From: Candidatus Babeliales bacterium
GTDB lineage: Bacteria; Babelota; Babeliae; Babelales; JACPOV01
DNA: 64,000 nucleotides
Direction: 5' to 3'
Assembly (NCBI GenBank): GCA_036260945.1
Contig: DATALT010000002.1
Location: forward strand, 558,001 to 622,000
The translations under genes were made by a program, and so were the position numbers. Position 1 is the stretch's first letter; every line of letters begins with the position of its first letter. This document shows positions 8,416 to 17,737 of the stretch, in pieces. The notes under the pieces are model-generated. The model worked only from the letters and a program-made list of their open reading frames with translations, was not told the origin of the DNA and did no database searches.

Positions 8416-10161
8416 ATGCACCTTCTCCGTTTTTTGATCATCCCTTTTTTGATTGCATCCTCAGTTTTTGCAGAAAGCACACCGCTTCTAGAAACAATCA
8501 AAAAATCTGAAAATGAGTTAGAAGTTTCTATTCTATTTAATCTGGAACCGCAAGAGCTTCTCTATAAAGATGCACTGCATATTTCGGTTGATCATCCGGA
8601 TATGTATGTTTCCGCTCTCCAACCTCAACAAGAACCGCTCAAGCGTTATGATCCAGCAACAAAAGAAACTCAATTGGTATACGTTGATCGTGCAGAATTT
8701 AAGGTAGACGTTAAGCAGAAAAATGACACTCCACTTGCCGATGCTTTTTTACACCTTATGTACCATATCAATACCGATCGTGGCCCAGGGCATATTACCA
8801 AGCCGATTTCCTTCCAGAATCAGTCAGCTCAGGATGAAAGCGTAATTGTACAAGATGAAAAAAACTATAATGCAATAAATAAAAATAGTGAGCAAGCTGC
8901 TCCAAAAAAATGGTCTATCTCAGAAAACATTTCTCAACTAATTGAAAATACTAATTCTTTGCCCATACGCTTAGCTCTCGTTTTTTTGCTTGGCTTACTT
9001 TTAAGCTTAACCCCTTGTATTTATCCGATGATTCCGATCACGGTCGGCATTCTCCATGCGCAAAAGAGCGCTTCATTGCTCGGAAATTTTGCGCGAGCAG
9101 GAGCATACACTCTCGGCCTTGCAACAACGTTTGCACTGTTAGGGCTTGGCGCAAGCTATACTGGCCCGATCTATGGAAAATTACTTACACATCCAATTTT
9201 TATACTGTTTATTGTCAGCTTTCTTGCCTATTTGGCGCTCTCAATGTTTGGTCTTTATGAAATGTACGTGCCACGCTTTATGCAACAATCAGGCTCGCAT
9301 CGTTCACGCTCCGGCTCGCTTCTCTCCGCGTTTCTTTTTGGCACCGCAAGCGGCACCTTTGCATCGCCCTGCGTTTCTCCCGGACTCATTCTGCTTTTGA
9401 GTATTGTGGCAACGATGGGCAGCATGTTCATGGGATTCTTATTCTTGTTTATATTCGGGGTAGGATTAAGTACGCCTCTTTTAATTATTGGCACCTTCTC
9501 TAGTTCACTTTCTTTGCTTCCGCAAGCTGGCATGTGGATGCTTGAAGTAAAAAAACTTTTTGGGCTCCTTCTTTTCGGCGTGTGCTTTTATTATCTTTCC
9601 GTCATAATACCATGGCACATTCTGATGATATTCGTTGCTCTCTTTTTGATTGCGGTGGGAATCGTTTATCTATCTGCAGATCAAACGCATACTTCACGAC
9701 GCTGGAAAAAAATTAATAACGCACTTGGAAGTTTATTTATTATTGGAGCACTTCTCGCGCTTTCAGAGGGATATAAATCGTACGTTGCATGTCCGCACGA
9801 TGACTTTTGGCAAACACATTATCAAGAAGCACGCACACTCGCATTGCAAGAAAATAAAAAGCTTTTTATCGATGTATGGGCTCGTTATTGCTCAATTTGC
9901 AAACTCATTAATAACAGCACTCTTAAAGATGATGCGGTAAGAAATGCGCTCAGCAATTATATACCGCTCAAAATTGATGGTACCGATGAATGCGAAGAAT
10001 CATATAAGTACGTAAAAGAGAAATTTAAGATCGTCGGCCTTCCTGCATTCTTGATTGTAGATCCGGCTACTGAATCTATCGAAAAACGCTGGTCGAGTGA
10101 GCTCTATCAGATGCCGCGTGACGAATTTATTCATGAGCTGAACGTTCACTATAAAAAATAA
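8416..10161 (+). CDS. dsbD: Thiol:disulfide interchange protein DsbD
   Basis: The ATG at 8416 is chosen because a signal peptide begins there (MHLLRFLIIPFLIASSVFA) and AAAAGGC precedes it, giving 581 residues. Residues ~20-130 resemble the periplasmic DsbD alpha domain. From ~175 to ~450 there are about eight membrane helices of the CcdA/DsbD type, with conserved Cys in LTPCIYPMIP and FASPCVSPG. The C-terminal ~110 residues form a thioredoxin domain with a CSIC active site in WARYCSIC. It passes electrons from cytoplasmic thioredoxin to periplasmic thiols. The exported proteins here are often Cys-bearing, which gives it likely clients. Confidence 0.93.
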   Translation: MHLLRFLIIPFLIASSVFAESTPLLETIKKSENELEVSILFNLEPQELLYKDALHISVDHPDMYVSALQPQQEPLKRYDPATKETQLVYVDRAEFKVDVKQKNDTPLADAFLHLMYHINTDRGPGHITKPISFQNQSAQDESVIVQDEKNYNAINKNSEQAAPKKWSISENISQLIENTNSLPIRLALVFLLGLLLSLTPCIYPMIPITVGILHAQKSASLLGNFARAGAYTLGLATTFALLGLGASYTGPIYGKLLTHPIFILFIVSFLAYLALSMFGLYEMYVPRFMQQSGSHRSRSGSLLSAFLFGTASGTFASPCVSPGLILLLSIVATMGSMFMGFLFLFIFGVGLSTPLLIIGTFSSSLSLLPQAGMWMLEVKKLFGLLLFGVCFYYLSVIIPWHILMIFVALFLIAVGIVYLSADQTHTSRRWKKINNALGSLFIIGALLALSEGYKSYVACPHDDFWQTHYQEARTLALQENKKLFIDVWARYCSICKLINNSTLKDDAVRNALSNYIPLKIDGTDECEESYKYVKEKFKIVGLPAFLIVDPATESIEKRWSSELYQMPRDEFIHELNVHYKK

Positions 10162-10176
10162 TTAATATTGAAATGC

Positions 10177-10206
10177 AAAAGGGCGCTTTCTCAAGCGCCC
10201 TTTTTT
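10177..10206 (+). terminator. Rho-independent terminator after dsbD
   Basis: GGGCGCTT and AAGCGCCC pair around a TCTC loop, followed by six T. An A-run on the other side means it may also serve the convergent hpf gene. Confidence 0.9.
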
Positions 10207-10228
10207 ATTGATCAATAAAATCTCGTAA

Positions 10229-10567
10229 CTACGCACCTTTAAAGTAATCGCTATTGCCGTTTTTTTTATTGGCAGTCATTCTCCGCTTATGTTCATGAAG
10301 CTGATCATAAACGCTATCGATCACCATATCGATGAGTTGATAAGCATGCGGCCCTTCTTTAAGCGCCATCACTTCATGATGAGGCGTTTTTACGCGCAAT
10401 TCAGCTTGACTGTGCGCATGCGGAATTCCTGGGCGCACGGTGAAATCAATATATACAGGCCCTGCATTATCTTTCAGAAATTCTTCAATTTTTGGCAATC
10501 GATCGTTGATATAGTTTTCAATGGCAACAGACGAATCCATGCCTTGAAAATGAATCTTCTTGTTCAT
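10229..10567 (-). CDS. hpf: Ribosome hibernation promoting factor (short HPF/RaiA family)
   Basis: 112 residues, matching short HPF/YfiA proteins. It opens with an IHFQGMDSS-type beta strand, then the helix IENYINDRLPKIEEFL, and a conserved AYQLIDMVIDSVYDQL helix followed by a basic tail (HKRRM). HPF binds the 30S decoding region and promotes ribosome inactivation in slow growth. It is the last gene of the dnaX-der-hpf run, 22 bp after der. There is no long C-terminal dimerisation domain. Confidence 0.9.
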   Translation of the reverse strand: MNKKIHFQGMDSSVAIENYINDRLPKIEEFLKDNAGPVYIDFTVRPGIPHAHSQAELRVKTPHHEVMALKEGPHAYQLIDMVIDSVYDQLHEHKRRMTANKKNGNSDYFKGA

Positions 10568-10589
10568 GCTCTTTTCCTCTCAAAAAAAA

Positions 10590-11903
10590 TTAATTTCTTT
10601 TTCTCAGAATAAAAAGAACTGGCACACCTACCAGATCAAAATGTTCGCGCATTACATTTTCAAAGAAACTTACCTGGCTCTGACCAAACCATTTTGGTTC
10701 GTTTACATAGAGCAAAACAGTAATTGGAGCGTTGCGCACCTGCTCTGCGCGATAAAGCATCAATAATTTCGATTGATAATAAAGAGGCGTTCGTTCAAGC
10801 GCCGCTTTAAATACCTGTGTGAGCTCAAGATCGTTCAGTTTCTGCGTATTACGTTCCCAAACTTTTTTCACGAGCGGTAAAATTTTGCCGATATTTTTTC
10901 CGGTTTTGCATGAAATCGTAAGCGAAGGGATTTTTTTAATAAAATAATCGTATCGTTCTAGATCAAATGCTAAATCTTTTCTATTGAAATCGGTCATCAA
11001 ATCGTCTTTATTGAAAAGCAGAATGATTGCTTTGCCTTCTTGAAAGCAATAAAATGCGAGTTTCAATTCTTGATCGCTCATGTGCCCTTGCGGAGAATCG
11101 ATCAATAATAAAATAATCGATGCGTTTTTTACCGCGCGAAATGATGATTTCACCATCATCTCTTCAAGCGATTCATCGATCGATCTTTTTTTACGAATAC
11201 CCGGCGTATCGGTCATCGCAATTGTTTCTTGATAGAATTTGATTGGCTCGGTGATCGCTTCGCGCGTAGTGCCCGGTTGATCAAAAACAATCGATCGTTC
11301 TTGTTCCAAAAGCAAATTCATAAGAGACGATTTTCCTACGTTCGGCTTACCAAGAAGCACCACTGAATAACGCGGTTCTTCTTCTTTAATTTTTGCGTGT
11401 TTTGGAAGCGCTGCAAGAATTGCATCCAGAAGCTCTGCAATTCCAGTCCCATGTTGTGCTGAGATCGGGAATTGTTCATCAAAGCCGAGTTGTACAAATT
11501 CATAAAGCATTTCTTGCGCTTGATTGCTATCCATTTTATTAATAGCTAAAAGCACTTTATTTCCTTTGCGACGCACCACTTGAATCAATTGGCGATCGTC
11601 TTCAGTTAATCCTGCTTTCCCATCGACGACAAAAAGAAGTAAATCAGCCTTTTCAATAAGATCAAAACCTAATTGGCGCACACGCTCGCCCAATGGATCG
11701 TGCACTTTATGAATACTGATGCCACCGCTATCAATTAATTCAAAACAGGTATCTTTCCAGCAAACCGTATCGCGCACAAAATCTCGCGTAACTCCCTCGT
11801 AATCGAGCGTCATGCTTTTCACGTCGGTCGATAAACGATTAAAGAGTGTTGATTTGCCTACGTTGGTTCGCCCAACAATTACTACTTGGGGTAATGAACT
11901 CAT
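10590..11903 (-). CDS. der: Ribosome biogenesis GTPase Der (EngA)
   Basis: 437 residues with two tandem GTPase domains, which is diagnostic for Der. The first has GRTNVGKS, DSGG and NKMD; the second has GKPNVGKS, DTPG and NKDD. A KH-like C-terminal domain begins around residue 350. It acts in 50S subunit assembly. The ATG overlaps the dnaX stop codon (ATGA), so translation is coupled. Confidence 0.97.
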   Translation of the reverse strand: MSSLPQVVIVGRTNVGKSTLFNRLSTDVKSMTLDYEGVTRDFVRDTVCWKDTCFELIDSGGISIHKVHDPLGERVRQLGFDLIEKADLLLFVVDGKAGLTEDDRQLIQVVRRKGNKVLLAINKMDSNQAQEMLYEFVQLGFDEQFPISAQHGTGIAELLDAILAALPKHAKIKEEEPRYSVVLLGKPNVGKSSLMNLLLEQERSIVFDQPGTTREAITEPIKFYQETIAMTDTPGIRKKRSIDESLEEMMVKSSFRAVKNASIILLLIDSPQGHMSDQELKLAFYCFQEGKAIILLFNKDDLMTDFNRKDLAFDLERYDYFIKKIPSLTISCKTGKNIGKILPLVKKVWERNTQKLNDLELTQVFKAALERTPLYYQSKLLMLYRAEQVRNAPITVLLYVNEPKWFGQSQVSFFENVMREHFDLVGVPVLFILRKRN

Positions 11904-13666
11904 TGCTGTACCTCGCTGATAATACCGGGAAATGTTTCAAGAATGCGATGTGCTTTTTTCCATTGTTCGCGATCCGAAACATCGAACGGCTTGACCCGTT
12001 CAGTTGGTTTAACTGTTTTTTTTTCGTACGAATTGCGGCGTTGCTGCCATTGATTTTGAGGGGCCGCCGATTGCGGTGCCGCTTGTGGCCGTGCTGATTG
12101 CTGCGCAGTTGGCATTGGCTGTTTTGGCGCTACCGGTTTTGGGGCAGCAATTTCAACTGAATGATCAATAAACGATGGATGAAACTGCACCTGAGCGCCA
12201 AAGCTTAATTCTATGATCGGTTTCCAAACTGCTTTCGTGTTTTCTATTCGCTCTTGAAAAAAAATAAAATCTTTGCCAAATGCTACTTCGAGCTTGCCCG
12301 ATTCTTGCTCAAATGAAATAAATCGTGCTTGCTTGAAAAGAGATATCAGCAACGGATCATCTAATTTTTCTATCGCGAGAACTACCGTGTGCCAACGATT
12401 ATCGATCTTTGGCGTTTCTTGAGCCGATTGCGCAGGTTGTGCTAGTGAATTTTCAACTACAACTGCCGTATTGTCTTTTGGCGTGCTTTGCGCAGAAATA
12501 GTTACTGGCTTTACCGCAGAATGTTTTATGGTCGGTTTACTGGCTGAGCCGGATGTAGATGATTGCTTTTCATGCGTGCGCAAACAAAGCGCCATAATAA
12601 GCGATTCAAAAAGGCGATGTTGCGAAGTTGTTTTTAAAAACAAAAGTTCATGATCGTAAAAAAGCTCAAGCGCCTGGCTGATAAATGGGAGCGAGCACTG
12701 CTTGCTGAGCGCAGTTACTTCTTGCGCAAGTGGCAAATACCGCTCAATAGTTTTACCGTTATGAGCCCATAAAAGAGCACGCAACAATTCAATAAATGAA
12801 TCCCAAAGCGCTGGTGCTGATCGATCCTGCACTTTATTCATCTCAAACCAAGAAATTACCTGTTCACTTGATTCGCTTAAAACCGCCTTCATCAACTCAA
12901 TAAGCTGGGTATCATCAATATAGCCAAGCACGTCAAGAACTGCTTGTTTGCCGACGCTTGCATGAGAAAATCGAACACGCTCCAGCAAGTTAATTGCATC
13001 ACGCACCGATCCTTCGGTGTGCGTTCCGATCAAAGCAAGTGCTTCATCTTCATAGGCAATAGATTCTTTTGCGCATAGGTCTTTCAAGTGATCGACCACT
13101 TCTGGCATCGCTACTGGGCCAAAAAACACTTGAAAGCACCGTGAACGAACCGTATCAATAATTTTATGAGGATCGGTTGTTGCCAAAATAAAGAGAACTG
13201 AGCGTGGCGGCTCTTCTAAAATTTTTAAAAACGCGTTAAATGCCGCCTTGCTGAGCATATGAGCTTCATCGATCAGGTATATTTTCTTTCTGCCAAGCAG
13301 CGGAAGCAACGACGCCGCCTCAATAATTTGGCGGACATTATCAACGCCTGTATGAGATGCAGCATCAATTTCTATAAAATCTGGATGACGGCTCTCAAAT
13401 AATGCAACACACGATTCACACGAAAGGCATGGAATTGCTCTATTTCTTGGATCTTTTTGGAAGTTTGGCAACTGCTCACAGTTTACCGCAGCGCTAAAGA
13501 TACGGGCGGTAGTTGTTTTTCCACATCCCCGCTGGCCCGAAAACAGGTAAACAGGAAAATATCGATCGAGATATAAGCTATTTTTGAGCATGCGAACTAC
13601 GAGCGATTGGCCAACAATGCCATCAAACGTGCGCGAGCGCCATTTACGCGTTAGATTTAAATCCAT
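11900..13666 (-). CDS. dnaX: DNA polymerase III subunit gamma/tau
   Basis: 588 residues from the ATG at 13666, which follows a GGGG stretch; an in-frame ATG at 13684 would add six residues. The Walker A motif is GQRGCGKTT, the zinc-binding cysteines are in CEQLP and CLSCESC, and the Walker B/DEAH region is LIDEAHML with the LEEPP motif after it. Residues ~385-594 are a low-complexity Pro/Gln/Ala-rich tau-like region. It is the clamp-loader ATPase. The SRP RNA gene lies ~110 bp upstream on the same strand, a linkage also known in Bacillus. No ybaB or recR follows; der does. Confidence 0.95.
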   Translation of the reverse strand: MDLNLTRKWRSRTFDGIVGQSLVVRMLKNSLYLDRYFPVYLFSGQRGCGKTTTARIFSAAVNCEQLPNFQKDPRNRAIPCLSCESCVALFESRHPDFIEIDAASHTGVDNVRQIIEAASLLPLLGRKKIYLIDEAHMLSKAAFNAFLKILEEPPRSVLFILATTDPHKIIDTVRSRCFQVFFGPVAMPEVVDHLKDLCAKESIAYEDEALALIGTHTEGSVRDAINLLERVRFSHASVGKQAVLDVLGYIDDTQLIELMKAVLSESSEQVISWFEMNKVQDRSAPALWDSFIELLRALLWAHNGKTIERYLPLAQEVTALSKQCSLPFISQALELFYDHELLFLKTTSQHRLFESLIMALCLRTHEKQSSTSGSASKPTIKHSAVKPVTISAQSTPKDNTAVVVENSLAQPAQSAQETPKIDNRWHTVVLAIEKLDDPLLISLFKQARFISFEQESGKLEVAFGKDFIFFQERIENTKAVWKPIIELSFGAQVQFHPSFIDHSVEIAAPKPVAPKQPMPTAQQSARPQAAPQSAAPQNQWQQRRNSYEKKTVKPTERVKPFDVSDREQWKKAHRILETFPGIISEVQQ

Positions 13667-13773
13667 GATAATAACCCCATACACGCCCGTTCGGCCGTGG
13701 TTTCGGGGACCCCAAAAAAATTATTTACGAAATTTAGCTTACCAAGAGAAGCTTATATTTAGAGTACAATAAA

Positions 13774-13859
13774 GGGGAAGTTCATACAAGAATCGACGTG
13801 CCCTTGCTGCTTCCTTTCGGACCTGACAAATTAAGCATTCTATCTTTACAAACTTCCCC
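13774..13859 (-). ncRNA. ffs: Signal recognition particle RNA (4.5S type)
   Basis: The ends GGGGAAG (13774-13780) and CTTCCCC (13853-13859) pair. On the minus strand the distal loop contains GTCAGGTCCGAAAGGAAGCA, the universally conserved SRP RNA domain IV signature. The 86-nt length fits a minimal bacterial 4.5S RNA with no Alu domain. Confidence 0.95.
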
Positions 13860-13967
13860 AATTTTTAATTGCGCGCATTGCATCAAAAATTAAGAATTTT
13901 TAGGACACAGATAAAGTATATCTGATTACTCAAAAATCAACAAGTCCAGGTGACTCTAAATCAAATC

Positions 13968-15215
13968 TTAATCAAGTTTAACAACGCGCTCTTTATCAAT
14001 TTTCTTTAGATATCCTTTATTCCACAAATTCCAAATTGAGGCAGAAATAATTTCGGCACTTCGAAGGGAGTAACCACCTGAAAGCGTCATGCATATTGGA
14101 ACTTCATGTTCTATTGCTTGCGCAAATACGAATTCATCCCGATCTATAATACCTTTCTTAGTCAATTTCATCCTGCCAAGCGCATCCTCCTCAAATGGAT
14201 CAGTTCCTGCGTTATAAAAAATAAGATCAGGTTTTGCTTTATGTATTTTTTGAAATTCATCTAACGCTTCTGGCAAAGCTTTCTTTACGCTCGCAATATA
14301 TGCGTGATTGCAATTTTGACACTTTCCAGAATGCTGCACGCCCTGACAGTAAATATCTTTTGAAGTTAATTTTTTATGTATTTTTTCTCGAAGCTCGATA
14401 CTATCACTCGCATAGGGAAAATTTTTCTCATTATAACAATCAAAGAAATATACATTCGGATCATTTTTTAAACATGATTCGACACCATCGCCTTGATGCG
14501 CATCAAGATCAATATAGAAAATCTTTAAATCTTTTTTTTCTTTCTCCCGCAGCTTTTGAATCGCTAAAGGAATATCTGCATAGACGCAAAAACCGCTTCC
14601 ATTATCCTGCTTTGCATGATGGTAACCGCCTGAGAGATTAATTGCAGCACCGTGATCAAACGCCAATTGAGCAGCCATTACCGTCCCTTGCGTTCCATAT
14701 CGCATAGGTGAAAGTAAATAGTGCTGCAAAAGAAAATTTGGAATTTTGGCGACGGGAACTTCTACGATCTGTTGAATCACCTTTGAAGAGCTTAAAGAAT
14801 TCAAATATTTTTCTGTGTGAACTTTTAGCAGATCTTCTTGCGACACTTGGGATGCTGGTTGATAAAAATGTAAATCAGAAATTTTCCATTTTGTTTTTAA
14901 TATATGTGCAACTTTACTATATTTATGTGAGTCAAATGGATGAAGTTTTTCTATACCAAAAAAACCAATGTCGTAATTTTCATGGTACACCAAAGGAATT
15001 TTTGTGCCATCATAGTGCCAGCGATCTTTTAATTGCCATGCAGCATCCCACCCCTTTTTTGCCACAATAGCTGTACCTACGATCGCAGCGCATTTAGTTT
15101 TGAAATCCCAATTGAGAGGATTGAGATCCATCGCTTGAGCTTGATAATGATTTGATCCAATTGCGATGAATAATAAAGTAAACAGAGGTTTGGTAATATA
15201 AGAATTACGAATCAT
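13968..15215 (-). CDS. Exported HDAC11-like (class IV) histone deacetylase family protein
   Basis: 415 residues, with a signal peptide at about 1-28 (hydrophobic PLFTLLFIAIGS, ending QAQA). Residues ~75-410 form an arginase/deacetylase domain. Visible catalytic and zinc-binding residues are His199-His200 (GGYHH), Asp238 and His240 (DLDAHQGDG), Asp339 (YNAGTD) and Tyr382 (SGGY). The motifs resemble human HDAC11 more than bacterial AcuC-type enzymes: GxGFCxYADIxLAI, DLDAHQG, and YNAGTDPxEEDxLG. The reaction would be removal of acyl groups from lysine or a small molecule. Export through Sec is unusual for this family and suggests action outside the cytoplasm. A four-Cys stretch (CQGVQHSGKCQNC) is an extra feature that may form disulfides. 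Its host target is unknown. Confidence 0.85.
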   Translation of the reverse strand: MIRNSYITKPLFTLLFIAIGSNHYQAQAMDLNPLNWDFKTKCAAIVGTAIVAKKGWDAAWQLKDRWHYDGTKIPLVYHENYDIGFFGIEKLHPFDSHKYSKVAHILKTKWKISDLHFYQPASQVSQEDLLKVHTEKYLNSLSSSKVIQQIVEVPVAKIPNFLLQHYLLSPMRYGTQGTVMAAQLAFDHGAAINLSGGYHHAKQDNGSGFCVYADIPLAIQKLREKEKKDLKIFYIDLDAHQGDGVESCLKNDPNVYFFDCYNEKNFPYASDSIELREKIHKKLTSKDIYCQGVQHSGKCQNCNHAYIASVKKALPEALDEFQKIHKAKPDLIFYNAGTDPFEEDALGRMKLTKKGIIDRDEFVFAQAIEHEVPICMTLSGGYSLRSAEIISASIWNLWNKGYLKKIDKERVVKLD

Positions 15216-15248
15216 GAATTGTGTCCTTAATCGAATATCTAATCTTAA

Positions 15249-16247
15249 TTACTGAGGTTTTAAATATTTATATATTTTATAGGCACAATAGCATAATGCA
15301 GCATACGTTGTTGTTTTTACACCAAAATCAACATATCGCATTTTCTCTTCTTTGCTTACTAAATTTGAATGTGCTTTATGAAATTCATCATTCAGCGCAG
15401 GTTGAAATTCTTTGAGTGTTGCAGCACTTACTGTTTGTTCCGCTTTTAATAAACGATGATTATGCAAAATAGTTTGAATCGATTTTATTTCTTTCTCATT
15501 CTCATTACGTTTTAATAATACCACATGTTCTCTATAATTGCGGTTCATTGGCATTAAATAAACATTCTTGTTTCCATTTAATACTAGCTTTGCATAAAGC
15601 GCTTGTGCATCAGAATAAGCAAGTTGTGGATCGTTCTTATTGTGAATAATGACGACAGGAATATCAGTTGGTATTTTATCGGCATTGAGAATTGGTTGCT
15701 TGCCACCGGGAGAATAAAAAGGGAACATTGCTTTGGCAAAATAAGGCATCCAGTAATAGCTTAGAGGCAAATTGGCTAATTTAGGTGACATCATTTCTTT
15801 TACCGTATGGTAAATTGCGCTATTTCCCGAACCTAAAACAGCCTCCATTATTAATGCTTTAACCTTTTTTTGATTTTCTGCTGTATAATTTATCGCTGTT
15901 GCAGTTCCTTGCGAAGAACCATGAATGATTACTCCTTCAGCATCTGAATCTTGAAGAATAGGCTCCATTGTTTGTTTCAAAAGATTGATACAATTTCCCT
16001 GGCCCAAATCTGGAGAATTTTTCCCAAATAAATCTGCAACCGTATTTATCCTAGGAGTATCTACCGCAATCGCTTCCAGCTGAGGAAGTACTTTATCAAT
16101 ATTCCCCCCTCCAAGTCCATTTTGACCGGGGATAACAAGCAATTTGATTTTCTCTTTTGATTTTTGGTTCGAGCTTTCCATAGCATAAGCAGCGTTAACC
16201 GCCATGCTAAGAATTAATCCGTAGATAATATTTTTTTTAAAATTCAT
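15249..16247 (-). CDS. Exported alpha/beta hydrolase with C-terminal membrane anchor
   Basis: 332 residues. A signal peptide ends around NAAYA. An alpha/beta-hydrolase core follows: the strand LLVIPGQNG, the nucleophile elbow HGSSQG (Ser in G-x-S-x-G form), a probable acid in NKNDPQ, and a probable catalytic His in YREHVV. The last ~20 residues (TTYAALCYCAYKIYKYL) are hydrophobic and could anchor it. The substrate is not evident; esterase or lipase activity is possible. It lies 16 bp after the next gene upstream, which shares the post-signal motif AMES-x-N. Confidence 0.75.
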   Translation of the reverse strand: MNFKKNIIYGLILSMAVNAAYAMESSNQKSKEKIKLLVIPGQNGLGGGNIDKVLPQLEAIAVDTPRINTVADLFGKNSPDLGQGNCINLLKQTMEPILQDSDAEGVIIHGSSQGTATAINYTAENQKKVKALIMEAVLGSGNSAIYHTVKEMMSPKLANLPLSYYWMPYFAKAMFPFYSPGGKQPILNADKIPTDIPVVIIHNKNDPQLAYSDAQALYAKLVLNGNKNVYLMPMNRNYREHVVLLKRNENEKEIKSIQTILHNHRLLKAEQTVSAATLKEFQPALNDEFHKAHSNLVSKEEKMRYVDFGVKTTTYAALCYCAYKIYKYLKPQ

Positions 16248-16263
16248 AGTTTGTCCCTAAGCA

Positions 16264-17619
16264 TTAATTTGATTTTCTTAAAAAAGTAAACCATTCCGCT
16301 TTTATCGGCTCAATATTTAAGTAAACTACTGTCTTATCTGTTTCAGATTCATCAGCTTCCCATTTTTCAGATTTCTGATTTTCATTGAGTGATAAAGTTG
16401 CAATCCCCGCTTCACCTTTGTAAGGATCTTTTGTAAGAAAAATATTTTTTGAATCCTGTTTTTTTTGCAATGTCTCTGCACACAACTTCTTGTAATGAAG
16501 CAAACTTCTCTTGAGCAAACTCATCTCATCTTGAATATCACATGTAGAAATAACATCAGCATGAGATAAATTCTTATCTTTTATGTAGTTGAGGTAACTT
16601 TCAGCAGTGTCGTGTAAATGAAAATTGACTACTGCATGTGGAAACATTTTTTTCAATGTCACTGCAAGTTGATTCTTTGCCGAACCAATTCCATGAATGT
16701 CACCCTTTAACATTTCCTTAATCTCTTCTGGCTCTTTCTCCCCTAATCCCCATTCTTTACGAGCAAATTCAGCCATTTCACTTAGAACTTTTTCGCTAAA
16801 ATCAAACGATTTATCTGAATCCAATTTTCTGTTGTTTTGAGCAACATCTAAATATTTAACAAACGGAGTATATTGAAAATCGATCAAATGAACATCAAGC
16901 TGTGCATCAGGCTTTAAAGCCAATGTCTTTGTCAATAAAACAAGATCCTGAAAATTACCTCCAGACGCAAAAGAAACATAATTTGCTGACCCATTTGAAT
17001 TTAATTTTCCTAAGAGCGCCGAACTCACTTTTTCTTCAAATACTTCACGGTATTTTGGCTGATAAGATCGACTCAAAAGACATGGCCCCCATCCCTCTTT
17101 AACACATTCTCCAAGTAAAAATATTGGCGATTTTTGTTCATATTTTATAAGTAATTTATCTGATTCGCCTATTAGTCTTTCCGTATTCTCTACTTTATCT
17201 AATCCAGACTTCTTCGCTTCCGATTTAAATTGTTTGCGAATGCTATTTGCTTGTACTAATGCCACATTTGGATTACATATAAGACTATCAATCAATGCTG
17301 GGTTCTTAAAGGAATCATAAAGATAAACACCCATTCCTACAGCGGCACCAATAAATAATGAATTAAGATTATTATCATTTGATGAATTAATAAATCGCTT
17401 AGCCGCAGCATATGAACCTAAGCCGGCCGTAGTTGCTTTTAGCCATCTTGCAGTAAGAGGATAGCGAGCGCTTAAAGCTGGCTTATATGGGCGAACCTCA
17501 CTGGATTTGATTTTCCCGATTTCTTTTTTTGAATTATTATTCGATTCCATTGCAGAAATAGGAACCATTAAAATAACCGCTATCGACAAACCTAATAATT
17601 TCTTGAACTTACCAAACAT
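16264..17619 (-). CDS. Exported protein of unknown function, possible Rossmann-like domain
   Basis: 451 residues; I do not recognise the family. A signal peptide covers ~1-24 (SIAVILMVPISA), and a glycine-rich hydrophobic stretch at ~85-105 could be a membrane segment. The centre has YVSFASGGNFQDLVLL followed ~25 residues later by LDVHLID. This pattern of a glycine loop and an acid at the end of the next strand is compatible with a class I methyltransferase-like Rossmann fold, but that is only a suggestion. It is probably co-transcribed with the hydrolase downstream. Both begin their mature part with AMES and a short Asn/Lys/Ser stretch. Confidence 0.6.
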   Translation of the reverse strand: MFGKFKKLLGLSIAVILMVPISAMESNNNSKKEIGKIKSSEVRPYKPALSARYPLTARWLKATTAGLGSYAAAKRFINSSNDNNLNSLFIGAAVGMGVYLYDSFKNPALIDSLICNPNVALVQANSIRKQFKSEAKKSGLDKVENTERLIGESDKLLIKYEQKSPIFLLGECVKEGWGPCLLSRSYQPKYREVFEEKVSSALLGKLNSNGSANYVSFASGGNFQDLVLLTKTLALKPDAQLDVHLIDFQYTPFVKYLDVAQNNRKLDSDKSFDFSEKVLSEMAEFARKEWGLGEKEPEEIKEMLKGDIHGIGSAKNQLAVTLKKMFPHAVVNFHLHDTAESYLNYIKDKNLSHADVISTCDIQDEMSLLKRSLLHYKKLCAETLQKKQDSKNIFLTKDPYKGEAGIATLSLNENQKSEKWEADESETDKTVVYLNIEPIKAEWFTFLRKSN

Positions 17620-17737
17620 TTTTTATTCCTATTAAATAGTTTATAAACACACAGTAATTTCAGATTGCCATAAATTTTTAAAAAATCAAGAAAATTATGC
17701 ATTTAGGCATTTTTGATAGTGAGGTATAATCAAAGAA

